Below are positions 1 through 7,124 of a stretch of 8,150 nt of DNA, piece by piece. Each line of letters starts with the position of its first letter. The first letter of the stretch is position 1. The position numbers and the translations under genes were made by a program. The notes under the pieces are model-generated. The model was not told the DNA's origin. It was given only the letters and a program-made list of their open reading frames with translations, and did no database searches. This stretch comes from Armatimonadota bacterium. GTDB lineage: Bacteria; Armatimonadota; Fimbriimonadia; Fimbriimonadales; Fimbriimonadaceae. The DNA lies in contig JAEVZK010000094.1 of assembly GCA_023392285.1 (NCBI GenBank), positions 1-8,150 of the forward strand, in the 5' to 3' direction.

Positions 1-140
1 ACAACGTTCTAGAATGGCTCTATAATGTTCTGGAATGGCTCTACATCGTTCTGGAATGGCTCTACAACGTTCAGGAATGGCTCTAAAATGTTCTGGAATG
101 GCTCTAAAATGTTCTGGAATGGCTCTAAAATGTTCTGGAC
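1..140. repeat. 21-bp tandem repeat, about 6.7 copies
   Basis: Six complete 21-base units (starting at 1, 22, 43, 64, 85 and 106) and a 14-base partial unit (127-140) run head to tail with no spacers. The shared core is GTTCTGGAATGGCTCTA. Only unit positions 2, 4, 5, 10 and 11 vary. The last three copies (from 85) are identical over their shared length, which suggests recent amplification at that end. The period is a multiple of three. In the plus frame starting at base 3, units 1 to 4 read as a heptapeptide (NVLEWLY and variants) until TAA at 84-86; from there each unit boundary contains TAA. The array runs off the left edge, so its true length is unknown. Whether it is coding or a noncoding minisatellite cannot be decided here. 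Confidence 0.95.
3..86 (+). CDS. Possible C-terminal end of an upstream gene made of heptapeptide repeats (partial)
   Basis: The frame beginning at base 3 is open from the left edge to TAA at 84-86. It encodes four tandem 7-residue units: NVLEWLY, NVLEWLY, IVLEWLY and NVQEWL. Of the five variable positions in the DNA repeat, three fall on third codon positions in this frame, and the changes among the first three units at two of them are silent (TAT/TAC, AAC/AAT). That weakly favours past coding selection. Against it, the DNA repeat continues unchanged past the stop, and the reverse strand is also open through the array (reading AIPEHFR-like units). No start codon or known domain is visible. 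It is listed only as a possibility. Confidence 0.2.
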   Translation, partial: NVLEWLYNVLEWLYIVLEWLYNVQEWL

Positions 141-149
141 GAACATAAA

Positions 150-168
150 AAGGCCCTTTTCAGGCCTT
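150..168 (-). terminator. Rho-independent terminator of the aldo/keto reductase gene
   Basis: On the minus strand, AAGGCC and GGCCTT pair as a perfect 6-bp stem around a 7-base loop and run straight into a T tract (the A run at 147-151 on the plus strand). It lies about 47 bases past the reductase stop codon. On the plus strand no T run follows the hairpin, so it reads as a one-directional terminator for the minus-strand gene. Confidence 0.75.
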
Positions 169-214
169 GAAATGGGCTGAAACAGCTATAAATTGCCTTC
201 CGAAGGGATTGCCG

Positions 215-1186
215 CTACCAAGCGTAGTGCTCGGGAGCGGTTTTATAGCCGGGGAAGATTTCATCCAGTTTCTTCAAGGTCTCCCCATCCAACGTTATAC
301 TAATCGCCTTCTCATTTTCATCGAGCTGCTGCATCGTGCGCGGGCCGATGATGGGCGCGGTGACCACGGGATTGTGCAGCAGCCAGGCGAGAGCGACATC
401 GGCAGGTCTCTCACCTAATTCCCTACACAAATCTTCCCACTTCTCCAGCTTTTCCCGATTCTCGTCGATCTTCTGCTGAACCTGCTCTCCCGCGCGACGG
501 CTTCCCTCTTCCGCCTGCTTGGCAAGGACTCCGCCCAGCAGGCCGCCCGCGAGCGGCGACCAGGGAATAAGGCCGAGGCCATACTTTTCGCAGGCCGGAA
601 TCACCTCAAGCTCGATCGTTCTCGCGTTCAGGTTGTACAGCGACTGCTCACTCACCAATCCCATAAAGTGCCGCGATTTCGCCGCCTCGTTTGCGGCAGC
701 GATGTGCCATCCCGCGAAGTTGCTCGAACCGACATAAAGGATCTTGCCCTGGCTGACGAGCGTCTCGCACGCCTGCCAAATTTCCTCCCACGGTGTGTTG
801 CGGTCTATGTGATGAAACTGATACAAATCAATATAGTCCGTCTGCAAACGGCGAAGCGACTCGTCACAAGCTCTCCGTATGTTTTTCGCGCTCAGCTTGC
901 TCTCGTTCGGCCAATCACCCATATCGCCGTAGAGTTTCGTGGCAAGCACGACCTTTTCACGGTGCCCGGACTTGGATAACCACCTTCCGATGATCTGCTC
1001 AGTCCATCCTTCTCCCTGTTTCCAGCCGTAGACGTTGGCGGTATCGAAAAAATTGATGCCGTCATCGATCGCCTTGTCCATGATCGCGTGGCTTTCTTCC
1101 TCGCTCGTCTTCGGGCCGAAATTCATCGTGCCCAAGCAAAGGCGGCTAACTTTAAGGCCGGAGCGGCCAAGCTGCGTATATTCCAT
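215..1186 (-). CDS. Aldo/keto reductase (NADPH-dependent oxidoreductase)
   Basis: This 323-residue protein is a complete member of the aldo/keto reductase superfamily, a cytoplasmic (beta/alpha)8 barrel that reduces carbonyl compounds with NAD(P)H. The N-terminus (MEYTQLGRSGLKVSRLCLGT) is the classical first strand, which fixes the start. The catalytic tetrad is visible: Asp48 and Tyr53 in FFDTANVYG, Lys84 in LATKLYG, and His125 in LYQFHHID. Cofactor-binding segments follow: GSSNFAGW (153-160), IPWSPLAGGLL (207-217) and IIGPRTMQQLDEN (279-291). The length is normal for YajO/YdbC-like members, but the substrate cannot be named. The gene is a single minus-strand unit, divergent from murJ, and ends at the hairpin at 150-168. 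A GAAGGA sequence directly abuts the ATG with no spacing, so initiation may be inefficient. Confidence 0.96.
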   Translation of the reverse strand: MEYTQLGRSGLKVSRLCLGTMNFGPKTSEEESHAIMDKAIDDGINFFDTANVYGWKQGEGWTEQIIGRWLSKSGHREKVVLATKLYGDMGDWPNESKLSAKNIRRACDESLRRLQTDYIDLYQFHHIDRNTPWEEIWQACETLVSQGKILYVGSSNFAGWHIAAANEAAKSRHFMGLVSEQSLYNLNARTIELEVIPACEKYGLGLIPWSPLAGGLLGGVLAKQAEEGSRRAGEQVQQKIDENREKLEKWEDLCRELGERPADVALAWLLHNPVVTAPIIGPRTMQQLDENEKAISITLDGETLKKLDEIFPGYKTAPEHYAW

Positions 1187-1270
1187 TCCTTCGCGTACTA
1201 CGAGAGAAGTTTGCGCTTGTTTGCCCCCATTTGAATCGTTTTGTGCTCGGAGGCGGTTTAATTCTTTGCA

Positions 1271-2989
1271 GTGTCAGCCGCCGCAGATCCCCCAAAGCCT
1301 TCCTCGAACCCGAAGGGGGGCTCAACCGTCGCCGCGGCAGGCTGGATTATGATGGCGAGCCTGCTTGTCAGCCGCTTGCTGGGCCTGCTGCGGGATACGG
1401 TGATGGCCGCGAAGTTCGGCATTCAATTCGATACGGACAGCTATCGTCTCGCAGTCACGATCCCGGACACGATCTTCTTCTTGATTGCTGGCGGCGGTCT
1501 CAGCTCGGCTTTTATCCCAGTTTTCTCGGAATACTTGCACAAAGATGATGAAGACGGGGCTTGGCGGGTGTTCAGTGTGGTGACGACGCTGAGCGCGCTG
1601 ATGGTGTCGGCGCTCATCATCGTGGCGTGGATATTCGCGCCGAACATTGCGATGTTCATGGCGGCGGGCAAGACGCACACCCTCGCTAGCGGAATGAAGG
1701 TTCCGCTGAGTGCGCACGACATCGACCAGATCGTGCTGATGAGCCGCATCATGCTTCCGGCTCAATTCGCGTTCATGGTTGGTTCCGTGCTGCTCGCAAC
1801 CCTTTATGCACGACGACGCTTCGTGGCGCCGGGTGTGGCTCCGAACATTTACAATGTGGGCATCATCATCGGCGCGATGGTGGGACCCACATTAGGTATC
1901 GGGATTGCCGGAATGAGCTGGGGCGCGCTCATTGGGGCGGCGATCGGGAATCTCGTGCTGCCGATCTTTGTCATGTGGCGGCTTGGCGGGCGCTTTAAGC
2001 CGTCGGTCGATCTCAAAACTCCCGGCGTCAACAAGTTTTTCAAGCTGTTGCTGCCGGTGATTTTGGGTTTTAGTCTTCCGAGCGTGGCCGCCCTGATCAC
2101 GCAGAAGTTTGCGAGCCAATACGGCGAGGGCGTGAATACCGTGATGACGCTTTCGAACAACCTGATGCAGGCGCCGCTCGGCATCTTTGGGCAGTCCCTC
2201 GCCTTGGCGGCTTTCCCGGTGCTCGCGCAGTTCTACGCGATAGGTGCGATGGACAAGTATCGCTTCCAGATTTCGCGTACGCTTCGCACGGTGATCTTCC
2301 TCGCGGTGCCGAGTTCTCTGATCCTCTTCGCTCTGGCGCCCGAGGTGGTGCAGGTGATCTACGGTTATGGCAAGGCCGCGACTGGCGGGCAGAAGGTGCC
2401 GGTCTGGATGGGGCCGGACATGCCCTTTGAACTCGCTCGGGTCGTCGTCGCGCTCCGTTGGTTCACGGTCGGAATCGTTGCGTGGTGTGTGCAGCCCGTT
2501 TTAATGCGAGGCTTTTTCTCGGTCCACCAGACCTTGCGCCCGGTGGTGATTGGCACGATTATGACGGGGCTTTTCATTGCGATGTGCTGGGGCATGACGG
2601 GCAGCGGCCTCGGCTACACGGCTCTGCCGATCGCGACCAATATCGCTGCGATCTTGCTGGCCATCTTCCTGTACTTCGCGCTGGAGAAGCAGATCGATGG
2701 GAAGCTCGATCGAAGTGGCATGGTGGTGACTTTCTTGAAGAGCTGCGTGGCGGCTGTGGTGATGGCGGGAGTGGGCTGGGCAATCTTCCGCGTCCTTAGC
2801 CACGATATTCGCAAGGTGCTTCTGGTTGCGGAGTTTCTGGTCGTGTGCACAGCCTGCGCGTGGGTGTATTACTACATTTCAAGGCTGCTCAAGATGCCGG
2901 AGACTGAATATCTGGATCGGGCGCTGAAGCGGATGGACCGTCGCAAACGGCCGATATCGCAGATCGAGACCACCGACGAAGCTGGATAA
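1271..2989 (+). CDS. murJ: Lipid II flippase MurJ (MviN family)
   Basis: This 572-residue polytopic membrane protein belongs to the MviN/MurJ group of the MOP exporter superfamily. The family moves lipid II, the peptidoglycan precursor, across the inner membrane. Recognisable elements are the TM1 motif SRLLGLLRD (34-42) with the two family arginines Arg35 and Arg41, TDSY (55-58) with the conserved Asp56, the IPDTIFFLIAGGGLSSAFIP segment (64-83), RRRFVAPGVAPNIYNVGII (181-199) and QAPLGIFGQSLALAAFPVLAQ (300-320). About 14 membrane segments are apparent, with a basic cytoplasmic tail (from about 540). The start is GTG; an in-frame stop lies at 1259-1261, and the next ATG (1349, residue 27) would remove most of TM1, so GTG is preferred. 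GGAGG at 1249-1253 is rather far (17 bases) for a ribosome-binding site. Arginines equivalent to E. coli Arg52 and Arg270 appear to be absent. Confidence 0.95.
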   Translation: MSAAADPPKPSSNPKGGSTVAAAGWIMMASLLVSRLLGLLRDTVMAAKFGIQFDTDSYRLAVTIPDTIFFLIAGGGLSSAFIPVFSEYLHKDDEDGAWRVFSVVTTLSALMVSALIIVAWIFAPNIAMFMAAGKTHTLASGMKVPLSAHDIDQIVLMSRIMLPAQFAFMVGSVLLATLYARRRFVAPGVAPNIYNVGIIIGAMVGPTLGIGIAGMSWGALIGAAIGNLVLPIFVMWRLGGRFKPSVDLKTPGVNKFFKLLLPVILGFSLPSVAALITQKFASQYGEGVNTVMTLSNNLMQAPLGIFGQSLALAAFPVLAQFYAIGAMDKYRFQISRTLRTVIFLAVPSSLILFALAPEVVQVIYGYGKAATGGQKVPVWMGPDMPFELARVVVALRWFTVGIVAWCVQPVLMRGFFSVHQTLRPVVIGTIMTGLFIAMCWGMTGSGLGYTALPIATNIAAILLAIFLYFALEKQIDGKLDRSGMVVTFLKSCVAAVVMAGVGWAIFRVLSHDIRKVLLVAEFLVVCTACAWVYYYISRLLKMPETEYLDRALKRMDRRKRPISQIETTDEAG

Positions 2990-3022
2990 ATCTTCACAAT
3001 CAGATTGTAAGCTGGTGGTGTA

Positions 3023-4339
3023 GTGACAACTATGCGAAAGCTTTCTACCTCGCTGCCCAATTGCATCCTGCTCTTGATCACCTCCTTTTGGTTGGTCGGC
3101 TGCCATGCGGCGGCGGTTGGATCGACTTCAATTCGCGTCATCAATGCCTCTTCGGTGTCCGACATTGCTGGCTACGCCACCGGTCCGGGAGCTCCTTTCG
3201 CGTTTGGCCGTAATGTGGCCGCGGGAGAGGCGAGTTGCTTCACCAACGTCGCTCCGGGCCCCCTTCAATTTCAGATTGGAAGTGGCATTCCGGGGGAGGA
3301 TCCGGATGTCATCACCTATGCGACCGGCGAAGTGACGATTAATGGAGGCGGAGGAACGCTTGTGGGCTACGGGACGGCATCTGATTTTGGCGTTGGCTTT
3401 CTTCAGCACCCGAATTTGACCACGGGTGAGAGTTCAATTCAAGCTTTTTTCACTGGCTCGGGCAGCAGCTTTGATTTGTATGCGATCGCGAGCGGCGGCT
3501 CGGCTTCTTCCACCAATCTGATCGGCAATGTTTCTAGTTCGCATCGGGGTTCGTCTTCTGTCGCGACCTTCCCGGCCGGGACGTACGAGATACTGATCAC
3601 GCCCGCGAACCAGCCGACGGTCACACTTGCTACCATCCCGTCTCTCGTTGCGATCTCCGGACGGCATTATGTCGTGACGATCGGCGACGATCCTACTGCA
3701 GCCTCAGCCGTAAGGGAGTGCGACGATTCAGGACCGACTACTGGAGTCTTCGTGAACGCGATACCCGACGGCGGAGCATTCTCGTTCTCAGTCGGCAACA
3801 TCAGCCTAAGCTCCGGAACGGGTTACGGCAATTCGGGCACTCAGGGCGATCTCTCCAGCATCGCAGATGGTGAGCCGCACCAGATTGTCTTGACACGAGT
3901 ACAGGACCAATCCACCACGAACGGCACCGCGACCCTGGTCGGACTGCGCGACTACACCTTCTTCGCGATCGGGAACGTGGCGGACCAAAACTTGTCGGTC
4001 GTCATAAAGTCAATGCCGTACGGGTCAAGTGCTGAGCCTGGGCGGTGGTCTCCAGCCGTGGTGGATGGCATTTCGGGAACGGCAGTTGACGTTTACCTTG
4101 TTCCAAATGGATCCAATGTTGGCAGTTCTTACCTGCTTGGCTCACCTCATTTTGGAGATTTGATTATCGCCTCGGACCAAGTCACGGGCAGTTACCGCTT
4201 CATCATCACGCCAGCGGGCCAGCCGAGTGTAACGCTGGCCCAAAGCGTCCTCTTTACCCCTACTTCTGGGCTGCGGAAGACTGGCGTTCTGACTGAAAAC
4301 GCCAGCGGAAATGCCTCGGTGGTATTGATCAACCGCTAA
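3023..4339 (+). CDS. DUF4397-type lipoprotein with internally duplicated domains
   Basis: This is a 438-residue predicted exported lipoprotein. The N-terminus has basic residues, a hydrophobic stretch (13-25) and a lipobox LVGC with the acylated Cys27. The mature part is rich in Gly, Ser and Thr and resembles DUF4397 beta-sandwich proteins (IRVINASSVSDIAGYA at 37-52 and VDVYLVPNGS at 355-364 are typical). Two units of about 200 residues repeat: 37-230 and 241-438. The second halves align clearly (FDLYAIASGGS with VDVYLVPNGSN; GTYEILITPANQPTVTLA with GSYRFIITPAGQPSVTLA). The molecular function of DUF4397 proteins is unknown; a cell-surface role is inferred. GTG at 3023 opens the frame, but ATG at 3032 (residue 4) is an equally good start with GGTGG upstream. 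It lies 33 bases after murJ and may be cotranscribed with it. Its stop is two bases from the convergent sugar-binding protein gene. Confidence 0.85.
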   Translation: MTTMRKLSTSLPNCILLLITSFWLVGCHAAAVGSTSIRVINASSVSDIAGYATGPGAPFAFGRNVAAGEASCFTNVAPGPLQFQIGSGIPGEDPDVITYATGEVTINGGGGTLVGYGTASDFGVGFLQHPNLTTGESSIQAFFTGSGSSFDLYAIASGGSASSTNLIGNVSSSHRGSSSVATFPAGTYEILITPANQPTVTLATIPSLVAISGRHYVVTIGDDPTAASAVRECDDSGPTTGVFVNAIPDGGAFSFSVGNISLSSGTGYGNSGTQGDLSSIADGEPHQIVLTRVQDQSTTNGTATLVGLRDYTFFAIGNVADQNLSVVIKSMPYGSSAEPGRWSPAVVDGISGTAVDVYLVPNGSNVGSSYLLGSPHFGDLIIASDQVTGSYRFIITPAGQPSVTLAQSVLFTPTSGLRKTGVLTENASGNASVVLINR

Positions 4340-4341
4340 GC

Positions 4342-5319
4342 CTACTTGGCCAGATTAGGATTGCTAGCGGCATAGTCGTCGGCGTTCTCCTTGGTGACTC
4401 TGGTCGTCGAGAGAACGATTCGCTTGCCCTTTGGCATGTTGCCTTTCAGAATTTCGGCTGCGACTTCAATTCCCTTTGCTCCAGGAGTTGGATATTGGAA
4501 AGTCGCATCCAGCTTCCCTGCCTTGATCAAGTCTATAACCTCTGTCTGGCAGCCGTCGATTCCAACGAAGATTGGAGCTGGACCGGTTGGATTTGCGGCG
4601 TCCCAAGCCAATCTCGCACCGATCGCCATCTCGTCATTGTGCGCGTAGACACAATCGATGTGCTCGCCCTTTTGCAGGAACGATTCCATGTAGCTGCGAG
4701 CCTTCTGTCGCTGGTATGAGCAATCGTCTCCCATGATCACATGGATTCCCGGCGACTTGCTCACGATGCTCATAAAGCCATCCCTCCGATCATGGGTCGG
4801 GGTGGCTTCCGCAATGCCCTGTATCATCAGCACCGTTCCCTTGCCACCAAGCCTCTCCACCACGTACTTCCCTGCTTCTTGCCCAATCACTCGATTGTCG
4901 CCACCGATGAGGCACGTGTACTTGTCGCTGTCGATGCCACGATCGAGCAGAATTACGGGGATCTTCTGATCGAAGGCTTTGTCGACCGACTTCGTCACCG
5001 AGGTGTCGTTCGGCGACACCAGGAGCACCTTTGGATTCCGTACGAGGAACGTGTCGATGATATTGTTTTGCTTTGCGGAATCGCCGCTCGCATCCTGCTC
5101 CTCAAAGGCAAATTCGCTGCTGTGCTTGGCCGCCTCCGCTTTCATGGTGGCGTCAAACACCTTGCGCCAAGGGTCTTGAGAGTTCGCTTGAGAAAAAACC
5201 ACAAGCGGCTTCGCGCCATCGGAGTTCGCAGATGGCGCATTGGAAGCTCCAGATGTTCCTTTATCTGCGGAGCATCCGGCTAGAACGATCACGGCGAGGA
5301 GGGGGAGAAGGGTCTTCAT
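4342..5319 (-). CDS. Sugar ABC transporter substrate-binding lipoprotein (YtfQ/RbsB type)
   Basis: This 325-residue periplasmic-binding protein of the type 1 sugar family (Peripla_BP_4) captures a sugar outside the inner membrane and delivers it to the permease. It has a lipoprotein signal (MKTLLPLLAVIVLAGC; lipobox LAGC, Cys16) and a Ser/Ala-rich linker to about 36. Ligand-site landmarks include SQANSQDPWR (43-52), VSPND (101-105), LLDRGID (124-130), RRDGF (178-182), YAHNDEMAIGA (225-235) and GIDGCQ (253-258). The LDR and YAHND motifs resemble E. coli YtfQ (galactofuranose) more than RbsB, but the sugar cannot be assigned. The frame is open upstream to 5436, but the signal peptide fixes the start at 5319. 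AGGAAG precedes it by about 12 bases. Its ATG overlaps the permease stop as ATGA, indicating translational coupling. Confidence 0.93.
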   Translation of the reverse strand: MKTLLPLLAVIVLAGCSADKGTSGASNAPSANSDGAKPLVVFSQANSQDPWRKVFDATMKAEAAKHSSEFAFEEQDASGDSAKQNNIIDTFLVRNPKVLLVSPNDTSVTKSVDKAFDQKIPVILLDRGIDSDKYTCLIGGDNRVIGQEAGKYVVERLGGKGTVLMIQGIAEATPTHDRRDGFMSIVSKSPGIHVIMGDDCSYQRQKARSYMESFLQKGEHIDCVYAHNDEMAIGARLAWDAANPTGPAPIFVGIDGCQTEVIDLIKAGKLDATFQYPTPGAKGIEVAAEILKGNMPKGKRIVLSTTRVTKENADDYAASNPNLAK

Positions 5320-6272
5320 GATTCTTGTTTTCTTCCTAAGCTTTGCAGATATACAGCAATTAGAATAACGATTCCTTTCCATCCCATGCCAACGTAAGTG
5401 TTCACTCCCTTCAAAATAAGGAGAACATTCAGGCAAACAATAAAGAGCGCGCCGAGAAAAGTGCCGACTAAGTTGCCGTAGCCGCCAAGCAGCGACGTGC
5501 CGCCCACCACCACGGCGGTGATGGCATCAAGTTCGTAACCGACTCCCGCTCCGGGATCGCCGTTGGTGTTGCGAGCGGTAAAGATCAGCGCGGCTGCGGC
5601 AATGCAAAAGCCATTGATGGCGTAGGCAGCGATCCGCACCCGATTCAAAGGCACACCGGAATAGAGCGCAGCCTTTTCGCTTCCTCCGAGTGCATAGATG
5701 CGGCGGCCAAAAACGGTGCGCCAAAGAACTAGGGCCGCGATCAGGGTAACTGCCACCATGACCCATGCATTGGTGGGTACGCCGAGCCTTGGAATGAGAA
5801 GAAAGTCGAGTTTCCCTCCGAAGCCGCTGACGGTTCCATTATCCGTATACACGTAGGCGATGCCACGGAGGCTGACCATCGCGGCCAGGGTCACTACAAA
5901 TGGCTCCATGCGGGTGACGCTGATGATGCCGCCGATGAGGGCACCAATTCCAGTGCCAAGCAGGAGGATAAACAGGATCGTGACCGGAGTCGAGGTGCCT
6001 CTGAGCAGCCAAGTCGCGGCCACACAATTGAGGAGGCCGAGGAGCGAACCGGTGCTTAGGTCGATGCCGCCAGTTAAGATCACAAACGTCATCCCGACGG
6101 CGAGCAGCCCAGGCACCGCAAGCTGGTTTAGGATATTTGCGACGTTAGACGACGAGAAGAAATGGGTGAAATCCAGGTAAGCCGCCGCTCCCAGCAACAA
6201 GAGGAGACCCACGAAGCCTTGATACTGCTGAAAGGTTGCCAACCAGCTTCGCGTTGGGGCAGGTGCTCGCAT
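5316..6272 (-). CDS. Sugar ABC transporter permease (RbsC/YtfT type)
   Basis: This is a 318-residue inner-membrane permease of the BPD_transp_2 family used by ribose, xylose and galactose-type importers (CUT2). Family signatures are GGIDLSTGSLLGL (68-80), EPFVVTLAAMVSLRGIAYVYTDNG (123-146), the cytoplasmic coupling loop around GGSEKAALYSGVP (196-208) that docks on the ATPase, and YELDAITAVVVGGTSLLGGYGN with VGTFLGAL (246-276). Roughly eight to ten membrane segments are visible and the length is normal. It starts 33 bases after the exporter gene and overlaps the binding-protein gene by four bases. No strong Shine-Dalgarno site precedes its ATG. No ATPase gene is present on either side within the window, which is unusual for this family. 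The retained coupling loop implies that one exists elsewhere. Confidence 0.93.
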   Translation of the reverse strand: MRAPAPTRSWLATFQQYQGFVGLLLLLGAAAYLDFTHFFSSSNVANILNQLAVPGLLAVGMTFVILTGGIDLSTGSLLGLLNCVAATWLLRGTSTPVTILFILLLGTGIGALIGGIISVTRMEPFVVTLAAMVSLRGIAYVYTDNGTVSGFGGKLDFLLIPRLGVPTNAWVMVAVTLIAALVLWRTVFGRRIYALGGSEKAALYSGVPLNRVRIAAYAINGFCIAAAALIFTARNTNGDPGAGVGYELDAITAVVVGGTSLLGGYGNLVGTFLGALFIVCLNVLLILKGVNTYVGMGWKGIVILIAVYLQSLGRKQES

Positions 6273-6281
6273 GTCGTTAAA

Positions 6282-6305
6282 CCGCGAGGATTCTACCCAT
6301 CGCGG
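6282..6305 (-). terminator. Stem-loop between exporter and permease genes; possible weak terminator or attenuator
   Basis: On the minus strand, directly after the exporter TAG, CCGCGA and TCGCGG form a perfect 6-bp GC-rich stem with a 12-base loop, followed by GGTTTAA. The T run is only three bases, so a full terminator is doubtful. The structure fills most of the 33-base gap and could reduce readthrough from the exporter into the sugar transporter genes. Confidence 0.3.
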
Positions 6306-7097
6306 CTAGTGCGCTTCGGCTGGTGCGCTCATCGCCTTCGGCTTTTTCAAAATCAGGATCGCAGGCGCTGTGCAGACGAAAACAACCAAGATCATGAGGA
6401 AGGCATCGTTGTAAGTCAGGGACAAGGCTTGTTGATTCACGGCACCATCAATGGCTTTGAGAGCGGCCTGATGCGCGCTGTAGGCGTCAAACCCTTTGCT
6501 CATGAAGCCTTGCTGCATCATGCTGATTCTCTGATCGAAGGCAGGGCTGCCCGGCACGAGGTTTTGTACCAAGTTTGCCCGGTGAAACGCCGAGTGCTGA
6601 GCCAAAAACGTTCCAATTACTGCAATTCCAAAAGAGCCGCCCAGCTGACGAGCCAAGTTGATCAAGCCTGAAGCCTGCTGCGCGTCTTTAGGATCGAGGC
6701 TGCCATAAGCAACTTGATTGATCGGGGCGAATAGGAAGCCCAGACCCATGCCCCTGAAGATCAGCGCCACCTTGGTGTCCTCGATTCCACTCGCCAGCGT
6801 CATGTGCCCCAAATCCCACATGGAATAGGCAAAGATCGCCACGCCGATGTAAATGAGCACCCTCGGATCAACCAAGGGTTTGCGGCCGTTCAACAGACGT
6901 CCGCAGACGATCGCCGTGACGCCGGTGGCGATGCCGCCCGGAAGAAGAGCCAATCCGGTCTCGGTGGGCGTGAAGTGGAGCAGCGTCTGCGTCACCAGAG
7001 GATAGATGAAGATGCCACCGTACAGACCAAAGCCAAGCGTGATAAAGAGGAAGATGGTCGCTGTGAGCTGACGGTTGCGCAGGACATGGAAGTCCAC
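6306..7097 (-). CDS. C-terminal part (TM9-14) of the interrupted DHA2 exporter, with possible internal restart
   Basis: This 263-residue frame continues the exporter after the amber codon and contains the C-terminal six-helix bundle: QLTATIFLFITLGFGLYGG (TM9), TETGLALLPGGIATGV (TM10), IFRGMGLGFLFAPINQVAYG (TM12), QASGLINLARQLGGSFGIAVIGTFLA (TM13) and the TM14 stretch before the basic C-terminus. The nearest start after the stop is GTG at 7097-7095, with AAGG eight bases ahead, so reinitiation is possible; coding similarity actually begins at 7124. If made, this part could pair with the N-terminal fragment, but such a split DHA2 exporter would be unusual. It ends with TAG 33 bases before the permease gene. 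Confidence 0.7.
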   Translation of the reverse strand: MDFHVLRNRQLTATIFLFITLGFGLYGGIFIYPLVTQTLLHFTPTETGLALLPGGIATGVTAIVCGRLLNGRKPLVDPRVLIYIGVAIFAYSMWDLGHMTLASGIEDTKVALIFRGMGLGFLFAPINQVAYGSLDPKDAQQASGLINLARQLGGSFGIAVIGTFLAQHSAFHRANLVQNLVPGSPAFDQRISMMQQGFMSKGFDAYSAHQAALKAIDGAVNQQALSLTYNDAFLMILVVFVCTAPAILILKKPKAMSAPAEAH

Positions 7098-7124
7098 AAC
7101 GGGTGCCTTGTTGCGACTGGAAAG

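Noticed and set aside
1..140. CRISPR-like array
   Set aside because: The units are contiguous 21-base direct repeats with no unique spacers between them.
1187..1270. Promoters in the divergent gap between the reductase and murJ genes
   Set aside because: TTTAAT at 1257-1262 resembles a -10 box, but the nearest -35-like TTGAAT is 20 bases away. No convincing pair was found on either strand, though promoters must exist here.
2996..3008. 13-bp palindrome ACAATC-A-GATTGT between murJ and the lipoprotein gene
   Set aside because: The one-base centre cannot form a hairpin and no T run follows, so it is not a terminator. As an operator it is too short to separate from chance.
4741..5283. 180-residue plus-strand open frame
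   Set aside because: It lies entirely inside the well-supported sugar-binding protein gene on the opposite strand, with low-complexity basic composition and no recognisable domain.
5320..5436. N-terminal extension of the sugar-binding protein to 5436
   Set aside because: It would place 39 residues before an excellent lipoprotein signal peptide and overlap the permease gene by about 120 bases. The ATG at 5319 gives a normal lipoprotein and an ATGA junction.
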